Source: Bradyrhizobium frederickii (GTDB lineage Bacteria > Pseudomonadota > Alphaproteobacteria > Rhizobiales > Xanthobacteraceae). Taken from it: a DNA stretch of 64,000 nucleotides. The notes beneath the pieces were generated by a model, which was not told the origin of the DNA, ran no database searches, and saw only the letters and a list, made by a program, of their open reading frames with translations. The position numbers and the translations under genes were made by a program. The DNA lies in contig NZ_SPQS01000010.1 in the NCBI RefSeq assembly GCF_004570865.1, positions 186,001 to 250,000 of the forward strand, in the 5' to 3' direction. Positions 43,766 to 53,619 of this stretch are shown one piece after another (the first letter of the stretch is position 1; every line of letters starts with the position of its first letter).

Positions 43766-46700
43766 ATGTCGTTCAAGAAGCTCCTGATCGCCAATCGCGG
43801 CGAGATCGCCATCCGCATCGCGCGGGCTGCGGCCGATGCCGGCATCGCGACCGTTGCGATCCATCCCGCCGACGATGCGCTGTCGCTGCACGTGCGTGTT
43901 GCCGACGACGCCATCGAAATCCCCGGCCGCGGCGCCCGGGCCTATCTCGATATCGACGCAGTGGTGACGGCGGCGAAGGGCGCCGGCTGCGACGCCGTGC
44001 ATCCCGGCTATGGCTTCCTCAGCGAGAACGCAGCGTTCGCGAAAGCCTGCGCCGATGCGAGTCTTACCTTCGTCGGCCCAAAGCCGGCGGCGCTCGACCT
44101 GTTCGGCGACAAGGTCGCGGCTCGGCAATTGGCAAAGCGCTGCGGCGTGCCGATCATCGCCGGCACCAGCGGGCCGTCGAGCCTGGAGGAAATCACGGCG
44201 TTCTTCACCTCGCTCGGCGGCAACGCGGCCATCGTCATCAAGGCGATGGCCGGCGGCGGCGGGCGCGGCATGCGCGTGGTGGAGAACGCCTCCGATCTCG
44301 CGGAAGCCTATGCGCGCTGCCAGTCGGAGGCCAAGGCGGCCTTCGGCTTCGACGGTGTCTATGCCGAGCGCCTGATCCGGCAGGCGCGCCATATCGAGGT
44401 GCAGATCATCGGCGACAAGCATGGCGCGATCACCCATCTCTGGGAACGCGAATGCACCATCCAGCGCCGGCATCAGAAGCTGATCGAGGTGGCGCCGAGC
44501 CCCTCGCTGAGCGACTCCTTGCGCGGCCGCATCATCGACGCCGCGAAGCAGCTTGCAGCGGCCGCGGCCTACGACAATCTCGGCACGTTCGAGTTCCTGG
44601 TTGACGGCACCGCCGAGGACAGCTTTGCCTTCATCGAGGCCAATCCGCGGCTTCAGGTCGAGCACACCGTGACCGAAGAGGTGCTTGACCTCGATCTCGT
44701 CCGCGCCCAGCTGGCGGTCGCCGCGGGGGCTTCGCTGGCCTCCCTCGGCCTGGCGCAGGAATCCATCCCGAAGCCCCGCGGCCATGCCATGCAGCTCCGC
44801 GTCAACATGGAGACGCTTGACGAGACCGGCGCGACGCATCCGACCGGCGGCGTGCTGGCGGTGTTCGAGCCGCCCTCCGGGCCCGGCGTGCGCGTCGATA
44901 GTTTTGGTTATTCCGGCTACAAGACCAGCGCCGCCTTCGATTCGCTGCTGGCAAAGGTCATCGTGCATACGCCGGGCGAAGCCTGGCATGACGTGGTCGC
45001 CAAGGCGTCGCGCGCCTTGCGCGAGTTCCGCATCGACGGCGTGGTCACCAACATCGCCTTCCTCCAGGCGGTGCTGGCGCATCCCGATTTCAGGACCAAC
45101 CGCATCGCGACTGATTTCATCGACCGCAATATCGCAAAGCTCGTCGATGCCGCCGATGGCGCGGCCAAGCCGCTCTATTTTGCCGCGGCGGAACGAAGCG
45201 GAGCGCACGGCACCGAAGCGCATGTCGCCCAGGTGGTGCCCGAAGGCGCGGTCTTGGTCGCAGCGCCCTTGCAGGGCACCATCGTCACCATTCAGGTAAA
45301 GGAAGGCGAGATCGTGCGCCCGGGCCAGCAGCTCGCGGTGATCGAGTCCATGAAGATGGAGCATCTCGTGATGGCCGAGCAGGGCGGCCGGGTCATGAAG
45401 CTCGTCGCCGGCGACGGCGCCACGCTGCTGCATGGCGAGCCGATCATGTATCTGGAGCCGCTCGACGTCGCGGCGGATCACACGGCCGCGGAAGCCGATG
45501 TGGATCTCGACCACATCCGCCCGGATCTTGCCGAGCTGATCGCGCGCCAGGCCAACACGCTGGATGCGAACCGCCCGGCCGCGGTCGAGCGCCGCCGCAA
45601 CACCAACCAGCGCACCGCGCGCGAGAACGTCGCCCAGCTCGTCGACGAAGGCTCGTTCATGGAATATGGCAGCCTCGCGATCGCGGCACAGCGCCGCCGG
45701 CGCAAGCTCGACGACCTCATCAAGAACACGCCGGCCGACGGCCTCGTCATGGGCGTCGCCACGGTGAATGCCGAGAAGTTCGGCCCCGAGGGCGCGCGCT
45801 GCATCGTCGTGGCCTATGACTACACCGTGCTCGCGGGCACGCAGGGCCACATGAATCACAAGAAGATCGATCGCATGCTGACCCTTGCGGAAGACTGGCG
45901 GGTGCCGCTGGTGTTCTACGCCGAAGGCGGCGGCGGCCGGCCCGGCGACACCGACCGGCTCGGCATGACCGGGCTCGACGGTCCGTCCTTCGTGCAGTTC
46001 GCAAGGTTGTCCGGCCTCGTCCCTGTCGTCGGCGTCGTCTCCGGCTATTGCTTCGCCGGCAACGCCGCGATGCTCGGCTGCTGCGACGTCATCATCGCCA
46101 CCAAGAACGCCTCGATCGGCATGGGCGGCCCGGCCATGATCGAGGGCGGCGGGCTCGGCGTCTATCACCCGGCCGAGGTCGGCCCCGTCTCGTTCCAGTC
46201 GCCCAACGGCGTCATCGACATCCTGGTCGAGGACGAGGAGGAGGCAACGCGTGTCGCGCAGAAATATCTGTCGTATTTCCAGGGCGCGGTGACGGAGTGG
46301 GAAGCCGCCGACCAGCGCCTGCTTCGCCGCGCCATCCCCGAGAACCGCTTACGCGTCTACGACATCCGCAGCGTGATCGATCTCGTCGCGGACAAGGATT
46401 CCGTGCTGGAGCTGCGGCGCGACTACGGCGTCGGCATGATCACCGCGCTGATCCGCATCGAAGGCAGGCCGTTCGGCCTGATCGCCAACAATCCGCGCCA
46501 TCTCGGCGGCGCCATCGATGCCGATGCCGGCGACAAGGCCGCGCGCTTTCTCCAGCTCTGCGACGCCTTCGATCTGCCGATCGTCTCGCTCTGCGACACG
46601 CCTGGCTTCATGGTCGGCCCGGAGGCCGAGAAGACCGCGATCGTCCGCCACGTCTCGCGCATGTTCGTGACCGGCGCGAGCCTCACCGTGCCGCTGTTCG

Positions 46701-47071
46701 GCATCGTGCTGCGCAAGGGCTATGGTCTCGGTGCGCAGTCGATGATCGGCGGCGGCTTCCACGCCTCGTTCTTCACCGCGGCCTGGCCGACCGGCGAGTT
46801 CGGCGGCATGGGCCTGGAAGGCTATGTCCGCCTCGGCTTCCGCAAGGAGATGGAGGCGATCGCCGACCCCGAGGAGCGCGAGACCTATTATCGCAACAAG
46901 GTCGCCGAGCTCTATGCCAACGGCAAGGCGGTCTCGATCGCCTCGGTGTTCGAGATCGACAACGTGATCGACCCCGCCGAAACGCGGCGCTGGATCATGG
47001 CGGGGCTGCGGTCAGTGCCGAAGCCGCCGGCGCGCACGGCGAAGAAGCGGCCGTGCATCGATACCTGGTGA
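43766..47071 (+). CDS. Single-chain acyl-CoA carboxylase (BC-BCCP-CT)
   Basis: A 1101-residue biotin enzyme with all parts in one chain. Biotin carboxylase (about 1-450): KLLIANRGEIAIRIARAA, the ATP loop MAGGGGRGMRVV, and EANPRLQVEHTVTEEV. Biotin carrier (about 495-570): IESMKMEH, biotinyl-Lys530. Carboxyltransferase (about 600-1090): AYDYTVLAGTQGHMNHKKID and DTPGFMVGPEAEKTAIVRH. This order matches the homohexameric long-chain acyl-CoA carboxylases known from Rhodopseudomonas and Mycobacterium. Substrate range (acetyl to long-chain acyl-CoA) is not readable. The start follows GAGAG closely. Confidence 0.93.
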   Translation: MSFKKLLIANRGEIAIRIARAAADAGIATVAIHPADDALSLHVRVADDAIEIPGRGARAYLDIDAVVTAAKGAGCDAVHPGYGFLSENAAFAKACADASLTFVGPKPAALDLFGDKVAARQLAKRCGVPIIAGTSGPSSLEEITAFFTSLGGNAAIVIKAMAGGGGRGMRVVENASDLAEAYARCQSEAKAAFGFDGVYAERLIRQARHIEVQIIGDKHGAITHLWERECTIQRRHQKLIEVAPSPSLSDSLRGRIIDAAKQLAAAAAYDNLGTFEFLVDGTAEDSFAFIEANPRLQVEHTVTEEVLDLDLVRAQLAVAAGASLASLGLAQESIPKPRGHAMQLRVNMETLDETGATHPTGGVLAVFEPPSGPGVRVDSFGYSGYKTSAAFDSLLAKVIVHTPGEAWHDVVAKASRALREFRIDGVVTNIAFLQAVLAHPDFRTNRIATDFIDRNIAKLVDAADGAAKPLYFAAAERSGAHGTEAHVAQVVPEGAVLVAAPLQGTIVTIQVKEGEIVRPGQQLAVIESMKMEHLVMAEQGGRVMKLVAGDGATLLHGEPIMYLEPLDVAADHTAAEADVDLDHIRPDLAELIARQANTLDANRPAAVERRRNTNQRTARENVAQLVDEGSFMEYGSLAIAAQRRRRKLDDLIKNTPADGLVMGVATVNAEKFGPEGARCIVVAYDYTVLAGTQGHMNHKKIDRMLTLAEDWRVPLVFYAEGGGGRPGDTDRLGMTGLDGPSFVQFARLSGLVPVVGVVSGYCFAGNAAMLGCCDVIIATKNASIGMGGPAMIEGGGLGVYHPAEVGPVSFQSPNGVIDILVEDEEEATRVAQKYLSYFQGAVTEWEAADQRLLRRAIPENRLRVYDIRSVIDLVADKDSVLELRRDYGVGMITALIRIEGRPFGLIANNPRHLGGAIDADAGDKAARFLQLCDAFDLPIVSLCDTPGFMVGPEAEKTAIVRHVSRMFVTGASLTVPLFGIVLRKGYGLGAQSMIGGGFHASFFTAAWPTGEFGGMGLEGYVRLGFRKEMEAIADPEERETYYRNKVAELYANGKAVSIASVFEIDNVIDPAETRRWIMAGLRSVPKPPARTAKKRPCIDTW

Positions 47072-47123
47072 GGGCGGTGCAGCAAATCGGCTCTGACTGA
47101 GCATCCAGGCATTCTGCTTCGAC

Positions 47124-47241
47124 ACCGTCATGCCCGGGCAGAAGCGCGAAGCGCGTCTTCGCGCTAGATGTCCCGGGCATCCACGTTCTTTCGCACGCGC
47201 GGCAATACGTGGATGGCCGGGACGAAGCCCGGCCATGACGG
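47124..47241. repeat. Imperfect palindromic repeat, CCGTCATGCCCGGGC family
   Basis: CCGTCATGCCCGGGCAGAAG is mirrored by GGGACGAAGCCCGGCCATGACGG (as two pieces), with an inner pair ATCCACGT/ACGTGGAT. It lies after the carboxylase gene. Confidence 0.85.
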
Positions 47242-47343
47242 CGTTGAGGCAATGTGCCTCCATTCCCCATTCCCGGTTCCCGATTGACATCCCCGCCTGT
47301 GGTGCCAGACTTTGCACAATAATACAGGGTGGAGACGTCCGCG

Positions 47344-49215
<1,872 letters not shown>

Positions 49216-49283
49216 GTTTGAAAGAGCCCAAGGACCGTCACCAAGGCTTTGGCGTAAGTTGGCGAGAATTTGCGGGCGGGGAG

Positions 49284-50501
49284 CTAATCATCTTTCCGCG
49301 CCGCTCCGAAAGCCTGACGTTCGCAATATAGTATCGCGAGGTCGGCTTGCGAAAGCGTCTTGAGATACTCTATATCGTCAGACGAAGCCATCCACTCGAG
49401 CAATTTCTCGCGAGGCGTGGACTTGTAGGTTTCGTAGAAGAACAATGCCAGCTCCAGCCAATTCTGTGCCTTACTAGGGAGCGGGCGTACTTCTCCAAAG
49501 AACGTCTCAGGATGACGCTTCCACGCAGCTATTTCCAAATCAGTCATCGGCGTTCGCATGGTCATGTTCTGCATTCCATCGACTGACCGATAGAAACCGA
49601 TGACTTCTTTCTCGTTCTCCAACACGATGGCCTCATAGAGCCGAGCGCTGATTTCTTTCCCACTCGGGTCTGGGATCAAGTAAACTTCGCCAAAACGCAG
49701 ACGTGGCGGCGATCCTTCGGGGGCAAAAGCGAACTCTGGATTTTCACCGTCGAATGTCGAAGGAATTTCGTAGTGCGCTCTCATGGAATCGAGAAGCGCG
49801 AGCATTTCCTTGTGACGCTCGTGCGATTCGATCGCATCTTTCAATCGATTGAAGCCGACGTCAGGTCCAAAGTCGGGAATACGACAACCCGCTGCGATCA
49901 CTTGTGTGCCGCTGCCAATCGCGTTCAGATTATTGTGGAACGAATGGTTAGTGACTACTACGTATGCACTCGGTTTCTCGCCCCCATCGGGAGCCGGGGT
50001 CTTTTCTATGTTACGTATCTGATCAAGGGCTGCCTTTGGCCATCCATCGTCAAAGGACGGTTCTGTCAGCATGTCGGGCACATTCACTTCGATCATTACG
50101 ATGCGCTTGTGTTGTGCGTGCTTGGATAGAGCCTTGTTCAGCTTGTTGCCAACACGCAACCGCTTGACCTCATCTATTGGCCCGTCCTCGGTCGATGATC
50201 TATTCCTCGCCTTTACCTCGACCGAAAAGTTTGCTCCAGTTTTTGGATAGGTGGCAACAAACTCCACGTGCGATGAACGCCCATCCTTTTCATTCTCGTA
50301 AGCCAACTTAAAACCAGCCTTCAAGAATGCAGCGGCCGCATAGGTTTCGAACAGCTTCCCGATGAAATCGTCGGAGCGTTCGCTTTTTAACTTGTCGACG
50401 AAACTTGAAGTGAGTTGATCAACATCCTTCGGGTCTGCGTGATGAGCGATTAGGTACAGATTGTAAGCGAGGTTGATAAACGCGCGCTGTGCCCCGGTCA
50501 T
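49284..50501 (-). CDS. C-terminal part of a split SEC-C/PD-(D/E)XK-like protein
   Basis: A 405-residue segment with a likely PD-(D/E)XK nuclease core: Glu in FIGKLFETYAAAAFLKAGF, then SSHVEFVATYPKTGANFSVE and the ExK of VEVKARN. The rest is unassigned. The frame stays open for 59 codons upstream of the first Met (with LGKEWF and RHPIVRWYHQ) to a TAG at 50679-50681, and before that TAG the same frame encodes the SEC-C segment. So this is probably not a free-standing gene. GC content is lower than in core genes. Confidence 0.7.
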   Translation of the reverse strand: MTGAQRAFINLAYNLYLIAHHADPKDVDQLTSSFVDKLKSERSDDFIGKLFETYAAAAFLKAGFKLAYENEKDGRSSHVEFVATYPKTGANFSVEVKARNRSSTEDGPIDEVKRLRVGNKLNKALSKHAQHKRIVMIEVNVPDMLTEPSFDDGWPKAALDQIRNIEKTPAPDGGEKPSAYVVVTNHSFHNNLNAIGSGTQVIAAGCRIPDFGPDVGFNRLKDAIESHERHKEMLALLDSMRAHYEIPSTFDGENPEFAFAPEGSPPRLRFGEVYLIPDPSGKEISARLYEAIVLENEKEVIGFYRSVDGMQNMTMRTPMTDLEIAAWKRHPETFFGEVRPLPSKAQNWLELALFFYETYKSTPREKLLEWMASSDDIEYLKTLSQADLAILYCERQAFGAARKDD

Positions 50502-50678
50502 CGGCCCGACGAGCAGATTGCCGACTTTGGTATGATTTCGTTTCGAATCTGCGATGGCTTGATGATACCAGCGGACAATTGGATGGCGTTCTGTATCTGG
50601 CTTGTTGGATTCGGCCTGAAACCATTCCTTGCCGAGAGAGCCGATCAGAAATTCTCTCAGAAAATCTTGAAAAGTTTT

Positions 50679-50987
50679 CTAATTCTTGGAAAAGTAGACT
50701 GTGTTGCCGACCGCGACTATTCGATGGTCATTAAATGGCGCAGAGATAATTCCCTTTCCTAAGCCCTGCTGTTTTTCTCGCTGGGCACGCTCCGCTTCCA
50801 TTTTACGCATCGCTTGTTTGAACGCGCGCTCGTGCTCTGCATCGCGGAACGGAGCAGCATTGGGGTATTTGCCGTGGCATTTCTTGTATTTCAACCCGCT
50901 GCCACAGTCGCACGGCTGATTTCGTCCGATCTTCGCCAAGGCTGCTAGTGCTCCGTCTTCCGAATCGGCGTGGCTACGGTGGCACAA
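50679..50987 (-). CDS. SEC-C domain segment, 5' part of the split gene
   Basis: Encodes a SEC-C zinc motif, AKIGRNQPCDCGSGLKYKKC HG, then a helical linker and the segment IVAVGNTVYFSKN before TAG. The likely start is TTG 50939 (LAKIGRN), with GGAG upstream; 50987 is the outer limit. In family members as I remember them the chain goes on SKxWKTFHDFL; here SKN-stop-KTFQDFL continues in the same frame, so TAG replaces a Trp TGG. Read through, the product would be about 550 residues. Confidence 0.72.
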   Translation of the reverse strand: MCHRSHADSEDGALAALAKIGRNQPCDCGSGLKYKKCHGKYPNAAPFRDAEHERAFKQAMRKMEAERAQREKQQGLGKGIISAPFNDHRIVAVGNTVYFSKN

Positions 50988-51058
50988 TGCAGGGTAGCGG
51001 TACGAGGATTAGGACGTTTGTCCGGGTTATTCACAGGCAGCAAGACCGGGGTTAGACG

Positions 51059-51526
51059 TCAGCGTGCCAGCTTTTTTAGCCGAAGCCAGCGATATGACTG
51101 GATGATAAAGCAATGAAATTCGGCGGTTGTCATACCGTATTTGGCGGCATTGGCACTGCGCCCAACCAGCCGAACGTTCCGCTTCGTATAACCGCGTGCT
51201 GGCGTGGTGCGGTCAATGGTGACGCCGAACGGACCGCTGAATTCGAGTGGCGCTCCTGTCAGCGCACAGCAGCCCTTTTGCCGACGCCACAGCCGCTTGA
51301 GGTACGGCAGATCAATGTTGATCTTAGGCAATGCAGGACGGTTGGCTGCATCAACGACATCTGCGATGCGCGCGATGGTGCCTATAGGATCGCTGTTCGT
51401 TCGGGCTGGTGCTTCGGCAAGAAGGGTGAGATCGGCGCGGAACATAGCTGGCACAGATGCACGCGCGATTCTCTGAAGTAGTGGCCGGGCGTGAATAAGG
51501 CGCTGATCTGCGTGACGGCGCGACAC
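51059..51526 (-). CDS. HNH-like endonuclease domain protein
   Basis: A 155-residue protein (GTG start) whose C-terminal half has a degenerate HNH-like pattern: GCCALTGAPLEFSGPFGVTI, DRTTPARGYTKRNVRLVGRS and ANAAKYGMT. The Cys-x-x-Thr-Gly, Asp-Arg and Gly-Tyr...Asn-Val-Arg order is typical of mobile and phage HNH proteins, though the first His is not obvious. Part of the small lower-GC island 49216-51540. Confidence 0.65.
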   Translation of the reverse strand: MSRRHADQRLIHARPLLQRIARASVPAMFRADLTLLAEAPARTNSDPIGTIARIADVVDAANRPALPKINIDLPYLKRLWRRQKGCCALTGAPLEFSGPFGVTIDRTTPARGYTKRNVRLVGRSANAAKYGMTTAEFHCFIIQSYRWLRLKKLAR

Positions 51527-51657
51527 TGATGTCCCCGCATTGTCAGCGATTTCTACTTTTTACACCAGCCATACACTCGAACGATTGCCGATTGATTTTG
51601 CTCGGCAATTCCCGCTATTGACTTTCCCACAAGGGAGAAGGCAAGAGGGCAGCTCTC

Positions 51658-52212
51658 TCACGAAAAATCCGTCCAGCTCAGATGGCGTGCATCGAGATCG
51701 CCGAGCGAGATCCCTTCCCGTATCTCGCGCGGCGTGTGGAAATTGCTGCGCAGATACACCAGCGGCGTTGCCATGGCCGAATGCGAGGCGCTGCGGACCT
51801 CGCCGACGAAGATCGAATGGGTCCTGGTCTCGAACTCCTGCGCCAGCACGCAGTCGAACGCGGCGACCGCGTCCGTCAGCACCGGGGCGCCGGTCGCGCC
51901 CCGCGTCCACTGTCCGAAGCCGAAGCGGTCGTCGCCGTTGATGCCCTTCTGGCCGCTGAAGGTGAGCGCGAGCAGCGCGTGATCCTCGTGCAGGAAGTTG
52001 ACCGCGAACGCGCCTTCCTCGCGGATGCGCGCATGGGCGCTGGCATTGCGGTTGACGCAGACGATCAGCGAGGGCGGGGTGTCCGACAGCGAGCAGGCCG
52101 AGGTCACCGTCAGGCCCGTGCGCTTGCCGTGCTCGGTCCCCACCGTCACCAGTGCCACCGCGCCGGCGCATTGGCGCATCGCCTGCTTGAAGTCCTTGGC
52201 GTCCACCGTCAC
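51658..52212 (-). CDS. Flavin reductase family protein
   Basis: A 184-residue short-chain flavin reductase (HpaC/DIM6 type). Visible motifs: VALVTVGTEHGKRTGLTVTS, SLSDTPPSLIVCVNRNASAH, FAVNFLHEDHALLALTFSG and HSIFVGEVRS. It starts at GTG 52212 after GGAG. It reduces FMN or FAD with NAD(P)H for a partner monooxygenase, very likely the luciferase-like enzyme 57 bp upstream on the same strand. Confidence 0.92.
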   Translation of the reverse strand: MTVDAKDFKQAMRQCAGAVALVTVGTEHGKRTGLTVTSACSLSDTPPSLIVCVNRNASAHARIREEGAFAVNFLHEDHALLALTFSGQKGINGDDRFGFGQWTRGATGAPVLTDAVAAFDCVLAQEFETRTHSIFVGEVRSASHSAMATPLVYLRSNFHTPREIREGISLGDLDARHLSWTDFS

Positions 52213-52269
52213 GCGGAAATCTCCGAAATGAATGCGGGTGCGGCACGATCGCGCCGCACCCGCTGAGCG

Positions 52270-53367
52270 TCAAGCCGCCTTCCTCGCAGAACCGAGATGC
52301 GCAAGGCGCGGCATCACCTCGTTCTTCAATAGCGAGAGCGAATGGTGCCAGGCTTCGGCCTTGTGCTTGTAGTCGAAGCCGAACACCAGGAGCACGCCGA
52401 AGCCGCCGACCTCGTCGTAGATCTTCTCGATCTTCTCGGCGACGGTCGCGGGCGAGCCGACGATCCAGTTCCGCTTGGCGCAATATTCGACAGTGACGTC
52501 GCTGTCGGGCACGTCGGGCGCGTGCTTCAGATAGTCCTTGAAGCCGAAATGGCCGAGCAGCGGCAGGAAGTACTCGCTCATCATCCGGCCCATCATGTCG
52601 CCGGTCGAGAGCCTCCAGGCCTCCTCGTCCGTGTCGGCGACGAAGACCTCGCGCACCAGACGCCAGTCCTGCCGGTTCGGCTTGCGCCCGGTCTTGGCGG
52701 CGCCGACCTCGACGGAATCCCAATGGCTGGAGACATAGGCCGGATTGAGGTTGAGGCTCATCGGGATGAAGCCGCGCTCGCCTGCGAGCTTCAGCGTGTC
52801 CGAGTTCTTGGAGAGACCGGCAACCCCGATCGGCGGATGCGGCGCCTGCAGCGGCTTGATGTGTGGCTTGAGGAAGTCGAACATCGTGTCCGGCTTGGTC
52901 ACCGTCCAGAACTTGCCTTTGTAGGTCCAGGGCGCGGGATCGCTCCACATCTTCAGGATGATCTCCAGCGCCTCGCGGGTCATGTCGCGGTTCTGCCCGC
53001 TCATGCCGTCGACGTTGAACATCGCCCAGTCGCTCGGCAGGCCCGAAGCCGCCACGCCGAAATTGAGCCGGCCCTCGGAGAGATGGTCGAGCATCGCGAC
53101 GCGGTTGGCGAGCTCGGCCGGGTGGTGATAGGGCAACAGGAAGCCGCCCGGCCCGATGCGAAGCTTCTTGGTCTGCATCAGCGCCTGTGCGATGAGGAGG
53201 TCCGGCGTGGGATTGGGTTCCCACGGCGCGGTGTGGTGCTCGCCGACCCAGGCTTCCTGATAGCCGAGCTCGTCGAGCCAGCGCATGACCTGCAGGTCCC
53301 AGTCGTTCCCTTCCTTCAGGCCGCACTCCGGCGGATGCGAAGGCATCGTGAAATAGCCGATCTCCAT
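52270..53367 (-). CDS. Luciferase-like flavin-dependent monooxygenase
   Basis: A 365-residue LLM-class enzyme with a TIM-barrel fold: MEIGYFTMPSHPPE at the start, WVGEHHTAPWEPNPTPDLLI, LRIGPGGFLLPYHHPAELAN, MLDHLSEGRLNFGVAASGLP and VGSPATVAEKIEKIYDEVGG. GAGGAAA lies seven bases before ATG 53367. With the flavin reductase gene it forms a two-component monooxygenase operon; the oxidised substrate is unknown. The longer open frame upstream overlaps dgoK and is not real. Confidence 0.92.
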   Translation of the reverse strand: MEIGYFTMPSHPPECGLKEGNDWDLQVMRWLDELGYQEAWVGEHHTAPWEPNPTPDLLIAQALMQTKKLRIGPGGFLLPYHHPAELANRVAMLDHLSEGRLNFGVAASGLPSDWAMFNVDGMSGQNRDMTREALEIILKMWSDPAPWTYKGKFWTVTKPDTMFDFLKPHIKPLQAPHPPIGVAGLSKNSDTLKLAGERGFIPMSLNLNPAYVSSHWDSVEVGAAKTGRKPNRQDWRLVREVFVADTDEEAWRLSTGDMMGRMMSEYFLPLLGHFGFKDYLKHAPDVPDSDVTVEYCAKRNWIVGSPATVAEKIEKIYDEVGGFGVLLVFGFDYKHKAEAWHHSLSLLKNEVMPRLAHLGSARKAA

Positions 53368-53522
53368 GGGTTTCCTCATCTGGTGTTGACGCGTCTTGTC
53401 GCGCGTTGACGGAGTTGAGCGGGGAGCGTTCAGCAAGCGCTGTGCCAGCGCGCTGCAGCCGAAAATCCGAGAGAAAGGGCTGGTTTGCCCGCGCAATAGC
53501 CGGTATCTCGACCAGGGCCCGC

Positions 53523-53617
53523 AAGAGATCGTCTCATTGTCGCGAGACGGCGTCTTGCTGGTGAGACAAGACCTTGCAGGTGAGACAAGAACCTGGCCGT
53601 GAGACGAGGACAGTTTC
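53523..53617 (+). repeat. Five 19 bp tandem units upstream of dgoK
   Basis: GAGA(C/T) recurs at 53525, 53544, 53563, 53582 and 53601, exactly 19 bp apart. The clearest units are GTGAGACAAGACCTTGCAG (53561) and GTGAGACAAGAACCTGGCC (53580); the outer units are more diverged. The last unit contains the GAGGA ribosome binding site of dgoK. It lies in the divergent gap between the monooxygenase and dgo genes. Confidence 0.82.
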
Positions 53618-53619
53618 GC

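Noticed and set aside
43670..46168. Minus-strand open frame of 832 codons
   Set aside because: Antisense shadow of the biotin carboxylase gene; no recognisable domain.
47302..47320. Sigma-54-like promoter (GTGGTGCCAGACTTTGCAC)
   Set aside because: The spacing between GG and GC is 11 rather than 10 bases and the -24 box is poor.
50640..50660. A frameshift between the SEC-C and nuclease segments
   Set aside because: Careful frame counting shows both segments and the bases between them are in one frame; only the TAG interrupts them.
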